Shown: positions 12,515-24,427 of the stretch, piece after piece | Position numbering within the stretch: position 1 is the stretch's first letter | Layout of the letters: every line of letters begins with the position of its first letter | Source: Taenia hydatigena | Taxonomy: Eukaryota > Platyhelminthes > Cestoda > Cyclophyllidea > Taeniidae | Assembly (NCBI GenBank): GCA_036345935.2 | Contig: JADWOT020000001.1 | Location: 19,695,098-19,759,097 of the forward strand | Direction of reading: 5' to 3' | DNA length: 64,000 nt | Notes under the pieces: generated by a model | Databases searched by the model: none | The model's input: only the letters and a program-made list of their open reading frames with translations | Told to the model about the DNA's origin: nothing | Made by a program: the position numbers and the translations under genes

Positions 12515-13668
12515 GACTGTCAGCGTTGCAAAGACTATGTCTAGTTGAATTGTTGTTATCGGACAAGTCTGCTGCACTCAATTATACGTGTTTAATATGG
12601 TGGTCTCTTTTCCGCCTCTAACTAACTGATTTGGTTTGACTCTTGGGTGGACGAAAGTGTTGCACACTACAATTGGCGAATTGGAATAAGTACAGCCGAT
12701 GCTTCGTTTCGACTGCGTAGAAAGTGGGGCCCCAGTGATGAACACTTAGCTCCTTTAAATTCCGCCTCAGTTCTTGTTTTCCCCCACCTTCATCTAACCG
12801 ACGCTAAAATGTAGGTGTCGTTGTCCTGCTCTACTCAAATAAAATAAGTAACATCTTGCTTTTACCAACTCGACCGAAATCACTGGAGTGTATGGGAGAG
12901 TACGATGACGGTCAACGCTGCTTTGCGATTGCTGAAGTGCAAGCGACAATAAGATAGCCGAGTTAAGGCAAGTCTAAGCGGCTTGAACGCTGAAATTAGA
13001 CGGCGTTGCATGATTCGTGCCCCAAACCACATGGCTGTGCTTACAACGTTGTAATTACTTTTGCCACTTTAAGCGTCACATAGTCTACTTAGGCAAAAGG
13101 TATGCTACTGATCTCACATGGAATGCCATTGCCATAGAAATGGGCACAATGACCTCTGATGCGTAGTTTTGAAGGGCACATATTGAATTGTTGATAAAAT
13201 AAAGTAGTTAAACAATAAGCAAGATGGTAATATGGGTGGTTGTATACAGTGCTTCTGTCACTCTCTTCAGGCTGTACTTCCACTCAGTGGAATGGCCTTC
13301 CGAACATGCTGTCATCCTCGTAGTTCTTGTGTGAGCTGGTGATGGATCCTCATCCATAGTGCATTAGCTGATTACAGCTTCAGTGAGGACGCAGCCAGCC
13401 TACCTGGTGATGACACCAAGCAAATTTTATCTAACGAATAGAGATGTTGTCTCTCAAGCCTAAACATCAAAGCTGACTAGTGCATAGAAAAGGTGTTTCT
13501 TGCGACTGAGTGTTTCTCTGCCTTTTCTCGGGCAGAACTGCCGCATCTTAAGTCTACCTTACCCAAATGTCTTAATTTCCTTTTCAATGCGTGAACTGTT
13601 AGCTTATAGAGGAGGTGATTTGTAGACTATCAACTGCACTGTGACGGTCTACAGGGAAGCTTATTAAG

Positions 13669-13979
13669 ATGGCAGAGGGTGCGTGTCGCTTCTTTAAACA
13701 ATGTGCAACATTACAACCTCTTCCTTGCCATGACTTTATTACTTTACTCGAGAAGTGGCGGGAGTGCATAGATCGAAGTGAAAGCATTCACTTGCAGCTG
13801 AAGGGTTGAATGAAACTGGAAGTCAAAGACAATTTGTAACTAACAATCTGAGGCTACAAATATTCCTCTGCTATTCATCTCTTCCAAAACATCCTCACGC
13901 CACGGTGACGCTCCGTCAGTGGGAATCTATTGCCATCGCTGAAAACAAAACCACTTTCCACAAAAACGAGTTTGAGTGA
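13669..13979 (+). pseudogene. Broken copy of the 103-residue frame
   Basis: This is the segment A counterpart of the open frame at 16,933-17,244. It starts with the same MAEGACRFFKQC, but an in-frame TGA follows the LQLKG motif, and a one-base loss soon after shifts the frame. The block is 311 bases against 312 in the intact copy. Several further replacements are present (for example EEW to EKW). It is a non-functional duplicate. Confidence 0.65.
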
Positions 13980-14022
13980 ACTGAAGCGTTTGTTGCTGAG
14001 CACAATGCGTCCAAATTGACCA

Positions 14023-15371
14023 CAGTTTTTGAATTTTAAAAACAAAAAGAAGACTGGATTATATGATTTATTTCTGATCTGTCATTAAATTCCTCGCGAC
14101 GGTAGAAGGGGCTAGTTTAACTGTTTCCTTCTCCGAATGAAAACATTCCAAACTCACAGGACCCGTGTATTCATGCCTTACTATGTGCAGCACCATAACT
14201 TTGAATATTTAAGTCGGACTATTATGAAGCCGGGCCAAATCAATTGCTTTGCTTTATACGCCTTCTATCATTTTGCTACGAACGAGGGAAACCCACAAAT
14301 ATTTGCCACTCGTACAGGCGTAGCTGTGCACTACGTGCCCTAAAAGTGTTGGCGAACGGTAAGATGTTCTTCTTTGCCGTTATGGGGTACCACTACGCGT
14401 CTGACTGCACAATGCACGAGGCCTCGAGCGCATGCGCGCTATACAAAATCTGCAAAATTTACACTTTCGTCGTGGCAGACTTTGACAGTCTCTTGCGTAG
14501 TATTGACGCATGCGCTGAGGTAACCTGTGTTGATTGACCGCTAATTCATCCTACATCACCATGCGCAATGTTGAGATGTAGTAGAATAGCCACCATTCGC
14601 TTAGTCCCTCACCACGCCACACAATAATGCAATTACCCCTATTCATGAAATTGATTTGCTTATAGGAGCACAGCGCGTCATGCCATCTACCTCCTTCGCC
14701 TCTAAACGCTTTTTCACAGCATTGCCGATTGCGGCGTTTATCCCGTCCCCTGTCTAGCCATTCTTTTATAAAATGAGCAAGTAGTCTGCTCGAGGCTCAT
14801 GTGTTAGCATTCATTACTAAGTCCAACCCTACAATGCCGCAACATTTGCAAATTCTAAACAATGCTTCATGTGTTGGAGTTTGACACCGACGCATTGTTT
14901 GCCCACTAATCAACACTCCGTTCCGCCTAGGTTTGTTGATTCTACCCATTGTACCTTCCTCTGCCCCGTGTGTATTTTTATCTTTCAACAACTGTAGCAA
15001 CCGTCACTGCACGTAGCAGTGCAAAGGAAAGAAAAATGTGAAGTCACCTGTAATCACCGCCAAAGCACGTTTCGGACACATTGAAAGGGCTATTTATGCT
15101 ATTTCAGCAAACTAATTCAAACATGGCGGGATCGAGCGTGTTGATAGGACCTCCCTTAGCGTCAACCCGAAGCAGACGAAAATAGTCAAACTCTACCCAA
15201 TCTTCTACTACTGTCAAGTGTTGAGTTTCACTTCTGCCTTTGTTAACCACCCCGCCGAAAGCAGTCGTGGCTCGCTCACTCCACCCATTGCTACGGTCCC
15301 GGTTGCAGTTACACCGTTCTACGATATGCGCATCACCATCCTTGACATCCATGAGAAGTTAGACTAGACCC
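14023..15371 (+). repeat. Repeat R, right copy (R2)
   Basis: This is the second copy of the 1,349-base R sequence, in the same orientation as R1. It begins two bases after segment A ends and stops at AGACTAGACCC, after which the flank (TATCAACAC) differs from that of R1. Together R1, A and R2 form a 6.7-kb unit with long direct terminal repeats. Confidence 0.9.
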
Positions 15372-16287
15372 TATCAACACTTTGTTTTTCTCGAAGCAGA
15401 CACGATGGGCTCAAACTTCTCACCAGTGTCAGTACCACGTCGACGTCTAAGTTTATGAGTTTATTGGAGCCATTATATGACCATTTAAAGAGTGAGTAAT
15501 TATGTTTTTCCCTTTGTAAAGTGCTTCTTTTTTGCTTGCTTCCACTTCATCGTCTTCCCAGTGGCATTGGTATTAGCAAGAGCAGAACTGGCAGTGAAAG
15601 TCTAGCGAGGATTTCAGAACTTGACCAGAATTAAGCAAGGGCAGATCGCACTTATCTACGTTGATCCCACAAAATATGCTCACATACGGTGTCTTGCATG
15701 CACAAGGAGATCATGTGTTTCAAGTTGGACCATCGTTGGCTGCCGATCATTTGTTCATCATTGTCACTACACTGTTCAAGGGCACCACATACGATGAGGC
15801 ATCGATGCTGTAAAAGGAGGCAAAGCATATCACTTCGCCCTCATCGCATACTTCTTCCACATCTCGTCCACACGCTTGTGACACTAATCATGCATTCTTT
15901 AGAAGCCTGTGCACTTATTCGAGATAATGTACTAACATTGTCGCAACTGACTAGGTCACCAACACGACTTCGGCAACGAGTTCACGCACTGCAAATGGGT
16001 GGTTTGCTGATCTGTTTTCTGTATCCACTGCAATCCTCTTCGGTCAGAGTCTACCTGCAAAGGCTGCTAAACTTTAGTTGAAGGGCATTGCACAGAGGAG
16101 TGAGTCGTCGCGAGCTCCGAGGTCAGAGGGACGGGATAGAGCTGGTGTTAGCACAGATGAATTTGACTATGGCATTGAAAATTAGCACATTGCAAGATTT
16201 CACCTTTATTTATTAAAGATAAGAGGATGAAAGGGCGCAGATACCACCTTTCTTAGTCAGTTCACTCTCACCCATTAATGTCTACAG
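15372..16287. other. Spacer between R2 and a candidate exon
   Basis: This is single-copy within the window. A plus-strand stretch near 15,952-16,080 reads GWFADLFSVSTAILFGQ after a possible CTGACTAG acceptor and ends in a stop. The 130-codon frame at 15,689-16,081 overlaps it in another phase. Neither is recognised. They could be remnants of one gene together with the exon at 16,288. Confidence 0.3.
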
Positions 16288-16722
16288 GATTTCTTGTGCA
16301 TTGGTGAGTTGGTTTCCATTCCGCAGCGAAGAAACCAGTCAGTGGCCAGTGAGGTAGCGCTAGGAATGCGATTGGTTCAAATCCACCTGCTAAGAGGAAG
16401 CAGCGGCAGTATCGCCTCCTCCACCAGTCTCTCCCACACATCCAAGTACCCACACTGCCCTCCATCACCTGCCATTACCAAATTGAAGATGGCAATTTAT
16501 CGCAAAGCATCTTCCACCTCATTCTCTCCTGCCTCAAATCCTCCGTCACTGAGGCGGCTGGTGCTAGAGCCGAAGCAAGCTAATGCGCAGACATCTTCCA
16601 TCTCAACGAAGGTGTCATTCATCAACTACCAATACCCTCCTACCCAAGGAGGGCAAGAAAATAGCCAAGAGATGGAGACAGGCCTCAGCGTGCATGCCAC
16701 TTACTTGCACCTTGTCGAGTTG
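16288..16722 (+). CDS. Candidate internal exon, Ser/Thr-rich protein of unknown function
   Basis: A 145-codon open stretch is bounded by a good acceptor (CTACAG before GATTTCTTG) and a good donor (GAGTTG before GTATGTGG), and it is phase 0 at both ends. The translation starts DFLCIGELVSIPQRR and becomes rich in Ser, Thr and Pro (GSIASSTSLSHTS), with a basic patch (RRLVLEPK) and a Gln/Glu patch near the end (GGQENSQEMETG). No domain is recognised. It lies in the unique spacer between R2 and A'. Neighbouring exons have not been identified, so gene structure and start are unknown. A second possible donor (TGTG before GTAAGAG) lies a few bases further on. Confidence 0.4.
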
Positions 16723-16932
16723 GTATGTGGTAAGAGTACATCGAAACCGCTACTCATTTCTATTTCCTCACCTTTCATGGACCTCCCTTATTCTACTAAT
16801 AAATCTACCTGGCTTGTTCAACGCTAATCTCATGTACCTGGCAGTTGTACTGGTCTACAGGTTGGCCGATTTGTGCATTCCCTCTGATGCGGTCGATTTG
16901 GATGCATTATGCTCAGCACCAAAAGCTTCAAT

Positions 16933-17244
16933 TCACTCAAACTTGTTTTTGTGGAAAGTGGTTTTGTATTCAGCGATGGTGATAGATTCCCACTGACGGA
17001 GCGTCACCGTAGCGTGAGGATGTTTTAGAAGGGATGAATAGCAGAGGAATATTTGTAGCCTCAGATTGTTGGTTACAAAGTTGTCTTTGACTTCCAGTCT
17101 CATTGAACCCTTCAGCTGCAAGGGGACGCTTTCGCTTCGTTCTATGCACTCCCGCCACTCCTCGAGTAAAATTATAAAGTTATAGCAAGGAAGGGGTTGT
17201 AATGTTGTACATTGTTTAAAGAAGCGACACGCACCCTCTGCCAT
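16933..17244 (-). CDS. 103-residue open frame of unknown function in A'
   Basis: The frame opens with ATG and codes for a compact mixed-charge protein. It starts MAEGACRFFKQC, has an acidic/aromatic middle (FIILLEEWRECIERSE), then LRLQIFLCYSSLLKHP, and ends HKNKFE before TGA. The composition looks like a globular protein, with alternating hydrophobic and charged residues, unlike most frames in the window. Its duplicate in A has a nonsense change and a frameshift. It could be a terminal exon of a larger minus-strand gene that includes the exons near 20.5-21.1 kb, but no joining signals were identified. Confidence 0.4.
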   Translation of the reverse strand: MAEGACRFFKQCTTLQPLPCYNFIILLEEWRECIERSESVPLQLKGSMRLEVKDNFVTNNLRLQIFLCYSSLLKHPHATVTLRQWESITIAEYKTTFHKNKFE

Positions 17245-17592
17245 CTTAATAAGCTTCCCTGTAGACCGTCACAGTACAGTTGATAGTCTGCGAATCTCCT
17301 CCTCTAAAAGCTAATAGTTTACGCATCGAAAAGGAAATTAAGGCATTAATGTAAAGTAGACTTAAGATGCGGCAATTCTGTCTAAGAATCGGCACAGAAA
17401 CACCCAGTCGCCAAAAAACACCTTTCTTATACACTAGTCAGCTTTGATATTTAGGCTTGAGAGACAGCATCTCTATTTGTTAGATAAAATTTGTTTGGTG
17501 TCACCGCCAGTTAGGCTGGCTGCTGTAATCAGCTAATGCACTGTGGATGAGGACCCATCACCAGCTCACAATAGAACTACGAGGATGACAGC

Positions 17593-17913
17593 ATGTTTGG
17601 AAGACCATTCCACCAAGAGGAAATACAGCCTGAAGATAGTGACAGAAGCATTGTATACAACCATCTATATTACCATCTTGACTATTGTTTAGCTACTTTA
17701 TTCGATCAACAATTCAAGATATTCCCATCAAAACTACGCATCGGAGGTCATTGCGTCCATTTCTATGGCGATGGCATTCCATGTGGCAAAAGTAATTGCA
17801 ACCCCGTAAGCACAGCCAAGCGGTTTGGGGCACGAATCGTGGAACGCCGTCCAATTTCAGCGTTCAAGCCGCATTCCTCCACACCCATTTATACCGGAAG
17901 TAGAGTGTTTTGA
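17593..17913 (+). other. 106-codon open frame, unknown
   Basis: The frame contains SKLRIGGHCVHFYGDGIPCG, and a shorter diverged version is open on the opposite strand of A (13,089-13,283, with RIRGHCAHFYGNGIPC). About 50 bases differ by an indel at the end, and the two versions differ by many replacements. No family is recognised. It may be a gene fragment or a chance frame. Confidence 0.25.
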
Positions 17914-18380
17914 TTGCTTAGACTTGCCGTAACTCAGCTATTGTAATGTCGCTTGCACTTCATCAATCGCAAAGCAACGTTGATCGTCATCGTACTCTCC
18001 CATACACTCCAGTGATTTCGGTCGAGTTGGTAAAAGCAAGATGTTACTTATTTTATTTGAGTAGAGCAAGACAACGACACCTACATTTTAGCGTCGGTTA
18101 GATGAAGGTGGGGGAAAACAAGAACTGAGTCGGAATTTAAAGGAGCTAAGTGTTCATCACTGGGGCCCCACTTTCTACGCAGTCGAAACGAAGCATCGGC
18201 TGTACTTATTCCAATTCGCCACTTGTAGTGTGCAACACTTTCGTCCACCCAAGAGTCAAACCAAATCAGTTAGTTAGAGGCGGAAAAGAGACCACCATAT
18301 TAAACACGTATAATTGAGTGCAGCAGACTTGTCCGATAACAACAATTCAACTAGACATAGTCTTTGCAACGCTGACAGTC

Positions 18381-18767
18381 CTAGAGCAAAAATGATGTTA
18401 CAAGAATGTAAACAGGGTTTGGAAATGTCCATATAGAAGAGGATACATAGAAACGAATTTGTGTTTGTGGAAAGATGTAGATTGGGTCAAGAAGAAAAAG
18501 CTTCAAGTGAGCTCTCTCTTCTTTGACTTGACAAGTACCAATTATGGCGACTAGCAACTGCAAGAGGCACAACAACCTCCACACCATTGTTGGTGGCCAG
18601 ATACACATGAATTGACGAATGCCACTGCGCTTGTCAACGGTTCGCATTGGTGCTAGTGACACCAACAGTGATAGCCTCTCGCCAATCAGTGGGCATTTAG
18701 GCACCACGGTGAAGACCTGGATGTGAGGTGCCTGATAGTAATTCAAATGACATAGTTCTATCGCCAC
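18381..18767 (-). other. 128-codon open frame, partner of 12,128-12,514
   Basis: The translation is the same as that of the frame in arm A. No start context, splice signals or motif support it beyond the leucine-rich stretch. It is listed because the arms agree perfectly here while they differ at their ends. Confidence 0.25.
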
Positions 18768-20537
18768 TCCATTTCCCTATTGCCTGCGACAGTCTGTTTA
18801 CATTTGACGTCTCAGCTACGCCGATTAATCCTTTAAGCTGTTGTGCCATTTCTCACACCACTTTTATCAACCGTACAATAATTCCTTGTCGCGCTCCCTG
18901 GAACGAAGCTCATGGCTTCTTTTGACCCCAGCCTCAGAACATGACACGACACGATGACATGAGTTAAGCGATGACAGCTCACTCACACCCCCCACCCCCT
19001 TCCCTGTAAGCTCCCTTCACTAACACTCTGTGATCACGTGACCGCATAAACGTAACCAACTTTTATTCACCCACATTCCCGTCAATCCATCTACTGATTC
19101 ATGATGTTGTCTCCACTTGAGGCCAACAACAACGCATGATGCCATGAGTGTATCTTTGCAATAAAATAGCGTGCTTCCATTTGGCGAAATAAGAGGCGAT
19201 CATGCTTCAAGTTTCAGTGGTAAAAAAGATTCAAGTGAAGTAAAAATTAGAGCAGAAATTAAAAGACTCTAGCCAGCGCTGTTGTTGTAAGGGCTCGACT
19301 AGGGCTTCTTCTCGCGTCAGATGAGCGACCAACTCACTATCTCAACTGTCAATGGAACTTTCATCAAGGTGCTACTACTGTCGCAGCCTCTGTGCAGCAG
19401 TCTGGTTGTTTGGAGAATGTTTAGCAATCGGCTGCTACAAAAATAGCGTCAGCATCGCAAGCACTGTACAAGGGTGGATGGATAACACAAACTTCCTTCT
19501 CTACCCCAATCTTACTTGCTTATCTGTGCAATTGAATGCACCTAGCGCTTTCAGAAGTATGCTTTGCAGGAATATTCAACGTTTGGCAAGGTCGGTGACC
19601 TTCCCACATCCCCATTCATGTAACAATGAGAGGTAGTAATGTTCTCCTCAAGATGATGCATTAGTTAGCAGCGCATACGATGCAGTGAATGGTCTGATGA
19701 AGTAAGAAGCCGTCGGTTTAGCACATACGAATAAGCAATCGGACCCTACACCCCAACCCGTACATGTTTAATGGAGAGAGGTATAGCATGAGTGTGCGTA
19801 TCATTAAAAACGCAATGCTGCATACAAAAGGAAGGGAGGAAGGGAGGGAGCGCTGTTGTGTGAGAAGGGATCATTGGTTTGCTATGGTCGGGCGCCAGCT
19901 TTCGACCGCGACGCTTTGCGCCGTTGAGTAGGAGCAAACGCAGCCCTCCGTTGTTGAACTACGAAATGCAAAGAAGAGGAAGAAGAAGATTCGCATGCTA
20001 GCCACTACTATTGAGGGATAGATGTCGCTTCCACTACGGTGTCGGCTTGAATAAAAATAATTATCCAAAAGGAATCAGCTACGAGATTCTGTGAAAGAAG
20101 TGGATTAGGAGCGCTATGACATCATGCAAAATTTTGACGTAGTGAGGAGGAATTGAGGATACTGCCCTCCAAGCATCCAACTGGAAGTGGAAGGTATGCG
20201 TTTAGCTTAGCTTTGGATTTATGTGTGAGGAGATCGCATTCAACTACTTCGACGGTGCCCTTTGTGAATGCAAATGACATCAAAATAATCCGAAAGTGGA
20301 CTCCTAGCAAGTTACCAAAGCAGCTTTGAGGGGCAGAGGAAGGGATGAGAACTTCACGTACACATTCTAAAAATGCCCTTCTTAGCCAAGACACGTCGGT
20401 TGTGTCTATCAATTTCATCCAACACCACATTTTGTTTAGGTTGCTGGTGTGCATCAGTGTCGGAAGAGGAGGCACTTATTCGTGAAACGGAGGCTTGGGC
20501 AGATGTGGTTGAGGAAGCTGCTGACACGGGTGCAGCC

Positions 20538-21065
20538 TTAACTGCTGTGCTCGACTGCACCCGGGGCCGGTCCACTTGGACAGCAAGAGGCAGTGAAGGA
20601 GGCGGCAAGAGCAGAACTCGTTTGATTACCTAAATGTAGCACAAATGCCATAAGTGGCAGGGGAATGTGAGCTGTGAGGAATTTAGTCAGTGATTGCAAC
20701 ATGCATAAAGATTTGCAAGACACAACTGATGGGGCACAGTCTGAGCACAGTGCACACAAACACGAATCTTGATTCTGTTTTGATGTAGCCTAACCTCAGT
20801 AAACTATTCCTTACCAAAGAGGTGTGGCAAAGCGAGTGCAAAGACATAGCTGGAAGGTGAAAACGAAAAGGCGCAACTTACGCCTTTTGTGGTGGTGCCG
20901 CTCCTTCACCACCTTCGAAAATCTCAGTTTGAGGAGATTGTCCGTGTGGACCACCCTCCATTCGCCATCACCTTGATGCTGTTGACCGTCGCCCTTGGTC
21001 GAGGCGGAACCAGAAACTGCTGATGAAGTTGGAGGCATAGACGACCGATTGCCATTTGGTTTCAT
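20538..21065 (-). CDS. Predicted two-exon gene, 91-residue basic protein, function unknown
   Basis: Exon 1 (20,882-21,065) starts with ATG and codes for 61 residues: a Ser/Gly/Asn-rich start (MKPNGNRSSMPPTSSAVSG), then GEWRVVHTDNLLKLRF, then a basic HHHKR stretch. It ends at a strong donor, GGC before GTAAGTT, leaving one base of a codon. Exon 2 (20,538-20,629) follows the acceptor CATTTAG. Joining in phase gives RNQTSSALAAS..., ending EHSS and TAA. The total is 91 residues with no known domain. The phase match supports the model. An alternative is that exon 2 is read in the other frame, where 84 codons are open (20,354-20,608). Exon 2 lies in duplicated segment A', while exon 1 is just outside it. 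Confidence 0.45.
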
Positions 21066-22740
21066 GCTTTCTTTTGCGATCTTGAAATCGACTATTCAGA
21101 TCCTCGTGTATAGCACCACTGAGACAGAAACTTGAAGGGCTGACTAGATATGGAGATGGGATGATCGCAGTTTAGACGCCATTGGACTGCATTGATATGC
21201 GCTCATGCAATGCATTTGATTGGACAATTGGTGACTGAGACTAGAAATCAAATGAGGTCACGTTGACAGCCAGGCGTCGAGATGACTGCTCAGTCTTATC
21301 ACATTGACTCGTCTTTGCGTGGTGTCACTTCCATACATCAGCTCGACACAGGCTGAGTTGAGTCGACTGCTGAAGCCTCCACATAGCCATCCCACTTGTA
21401 CTTCTTGTGCCTTTATTTTGTTTGTAAGCAAGAGGGGAGAGTGAGGCTTCTACTGACAACGGTGGGTTTGCATCAGCTCTTTAAGTCTTCTGACACTTGA
21501 CTGAGACGTTGCATCAATTGGCGACTGTCGAAGCATAGAGCATGCGCGGGACTGCAAAGCATCGTCTCGAACCACACAGAGTGTGCTGAGCAGAAAGTAG
21601 TGCATTGGGGATGCACTAGTTGTGATGTTAGTTTGAAGGTGTGAAGGGGCAATTTGGGTTGTGCAGATGTTCCCTACGAAGCAAAGGAAAACTGGTCTAG
21701 ACGTGATGCAATTCATTGTGGACAATTAATGGTGCCTTAGAGATAGCAGAGAATAGAGAGGTGGGGAGGAGAGGGAGGAAAGTGGTGACGGTGTGAGAAT
21801 GAAGTTGGGCTAGTTTTGCAGGAAGTACGCAGGTTGACGGATCAGTGTGCGTCGACGCGTGTGGGTGACGGTCGCGTCCCTATCTGTACGTCAGTAAACA
21901 CTGTGGTCTACGCAGTAACGTTTTCTAATTAAACTACCACAAAGCACACCCTTATTTACGTCCTTGTGGCAAATGTGCCATTAACTAAATGTGTGCATCT
22001 CATGTGCTATTTATTTGGACGCGTCCAAATCGTAATCGCAGGTGGCAAACGGCTTTTCATGACACCAGCAGTAAGAAATGCGTGTGAGGTGATTGAACAC
22101 TTTTGCATGGGAATGTCTGCATTACGTGAATCGTAACTTGGTGTTAATTATGGCATAGACAACCAGTGTGAGGCAAATTATTCAGTCTTATAAAATAAGC
22201 AAACTTGTCCTATCTCAGCGGCTCAGTGATTAGCATGTCACACCACACCCTACTTCACACGCACAAATAAGTGTGATTTCCTCAAACCCACTCCCAGTAT
22301 CACGACTGCACGCAAACTGAGTTGTGAGTGGATGGTTGCTGCTCTTCCTCTTCGTGCTCCGCCAACCACAACTTCACTTTGCTTCGGGCTGTTAGCATTG
22401 ATGTATGTCTGCCTTCATGTCTGCCAAAACGCACCAACCACCCAGAGAGGGTTGCCGAAAACACAATGTTGAGGCTGGTTTAGCAGGTGGAGAAAACTCA
22501 CATTCTTCAGCTAGTTGTATGCTGCTTAGTGCACTTGCGGTCAAGAACATTTGTGGTAGGTGATGTACGTAGCACACTTGTTGGCGCTTTAAGCTCTTCG
22601 CTTGAAAGTGTTCCACACAGCACTTCGTGTTAAATGCTTCCCACTTGTCCAAAAGCCCTTTCGTGAGTTGGAATGTCCAGCCGTTCGCTGTATTGTCGAT
22701 GCGTGTTTTAGCATCTAAATGGTCGCTTTTAACCACACGT
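21066..22740. other. Upstream of the 91-residue gene; nothing recognised
   Basis: Minus-strand frames at 21,450-21,725 (91 residues, ending SSVRRLKELMQTHRCQ) and 22,392-22,775 (127 residues) are open but match nothing known and lack clear splice signals. G-rich, low-complexity DNA lies near 21,750-21,800. A promoter for the gene ending at 20,538 would lie in the first few hundred bases, but none is evident. Confidence 0.3.
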
Positions 22741-24400
22741 TCATGGGCTCGAACAGGAAAGTGGTTTGGAGCCAACTCGTCCTGAGGCAGTATGCGGCTG
22801 GGAGAGTAAAGTCAAATGGCGCAACCGCTACAGCGATTCGTGCGAGTGTGTTTACGATCATTCTACTTGTGTGAGGAAATCAGTGTGCGTTTGCCATTCC
22901 TTCCAAGCAGCGCAGGGACGTGCTTTGCAATGTCATTTCATGCCAAATAGCGACCTTTAGCATCGACAGCCTAATGGATACAATGCATCTGCATTTCAGT
23001 TTTTACATGAAACAGAAATTATTGCACTCAGTAAACCATTTTGCACGCATGATTTGTACCTCAAATACTGCATTTTACCAGGAGTGGGAGGAGATACAAG
23101 TGTGTAAAGGGTTGAAACATGAACAGCTCCACCTTCCACTTTAAATGTAGCAAACCACTCTCACTCCCACTCAAATCCACTTCAAAGTCTGCCTAAGAAG
23201 TAATCATAAACCGACGTCGATAAGGTTTGTTGACTTAGTTAAATTAATACAAATCCTATTTACATCATCAATTACTCCTTCAGTAGCTATTCAGGTGCTA
23301 AGTCAGCAAATGGCCTACGATTTAGCCAACATTTGCCTTTCACTCTCGGGTTACACTCTTCCTGGCCAATCAAATGCGCAAATATTAGCTAACACGGCCA
23401 TGCTTACACCTGTCTTTTGCACGATGAGGCTATTACAAGTTTGTGCAACAAATCCAGTCAGGAACGCTAAGGCCATCATTTAACAGGGTCCACGATTGAC
23501 ACCAAGGCGCCATTGAATGGGACGGCACAGAAAGAATTGCATGCAAACCCGTGAGACCGCTCCCGAAGCCACATCAGACAATGCAAATGAAATGGCCTTC
23601 TATCCCTGGGCACGATTACCAATAAGAATTTGTTTTAACACTACAGTTAACTAACAAGCATAATCCACACTTCGAATTCAGTTACTCGGACGGACCCTCA
23701 CTGGGGTGGCATTGATCTGACCTCACGCAATCCGCCGCATGACGTGTCTGTGACGTGTTTGGCCCCTCTGTCGTGCCATATTCTCCGCGGTGATGAAACA
23801 AAATCTCGCAACTGCTTCATTTTGACATGCAAACAATTGTTTTATTACAACTTCATGTTAATCCGTTGGACTTCATTTACATAGACAACGCCTTCAACAA
23901 AGTGAATAAGTGCCTGGCATGGTCTGAAAAAGAGAACCAATGTGATCTTACACTCCTTAAATCCAATTAAGTGAATCTAAAAATGGGAAGAGAAGTTGTC
24001 ACACACACGACGACGTAGCAGTGATAGTGGGATTGTGACACCATAGCGGTGGTTGAGCTGGTCGAAGCGAAAGCTCCCTTCTAGACGAGACTACCAGAGG
24101 TTGGCCTAAGCTACTTTCTGTCTCTCCTTGCTCTGTTGCAGATAGGCGCCTGCTTCAATCGTCTTAGTTGTGCTTCCCACCGAACCCACGTAGATGCAGT
24201 CGTTGCGAGTCATTGTCGTGGTCGAAGAGCCATACAGACCTCGGCTCTCATAAACCAAATAACTTTTTACTCAAAAGACGTATGTGTATGTAGTGCTGCT
24301 TTTGTGATTTTTTTACATATTTAACCAAACTACTTCATAGAAAGCTGCGAAAGCATGCTTAGTAGGATTCCACATCTAATCAGAGTGAGTTATTCTACTG
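22741..24400 (+). repeat. Tandem degenerate unit H, copy 1
   Basis: This unit and the next one (24,428-26,020) share an ordered series of matches over about 1.6 kb. They include TCATGGGCTCG..CAGGAAAGTGGTTTGG, CATTCTACTTG, AGTTAACTAACAAGCAT, GCATGACGTGTCTGTGA, TGCTTCATTTTGACATGCAA and a GTTGCAGATAGGC acceptor-like block. Identity is modest, with indels. A Cys-rich plus-strand frame near 22,766 (SCECVYDHSTCVRKSVCVCH) has a recognisable partner in copy 2 (CNHSTCVGKPLCVC). No known domain. Confidence 0.65.
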
Positions 24401-24427
24401 AAGAGGGTTTTTGGTTCAGCCACACTA

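Larger units (their letters stand above)
10043..14021 (+). repeat. Segment A, inverted duplicate of A'
   Basis: This 3,979-base segment has an inverted copy at 16,891-20,849. The match starts within a few bases of the end of R1 (shared CTATGTCTTTG) and stops within two bases of the start of R2 (shared CAAATTGACC / CAAATCGACC). So A fills the space between the two R copies exactly. The central part, around 11.2-12.6 kb, is almost identical between arms. The two ends are more diverged and carry small indels, for example near 13,040-13,100. A contains decayed versions of coding frames that stay open in A'. Confidence 0.9.
16891..20849 (-). repeat. Segment A', inverted copy of A
   Basis: This is the reverse-complement copy of 10,043-14,021 and is 3,959 bases long. 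Unlike A, it has no R copy at either end. At the right end the DNA continues without a break into the first exon of a gene (20,882-21,065). Frames that are broken in A (the 103-codon frame) are open here. Both facts suggest A' is the older, resident version and A the derived copy. Confidence 0.9.

Noticed and set aside
8691..15371. R1-A-R2 as a classical LTR retrotransposon
   Set aside because: R does not begin TG or end CA, no primer-binding or polypurine site is evident at the R/A borders, and A has no gag or pol motif.
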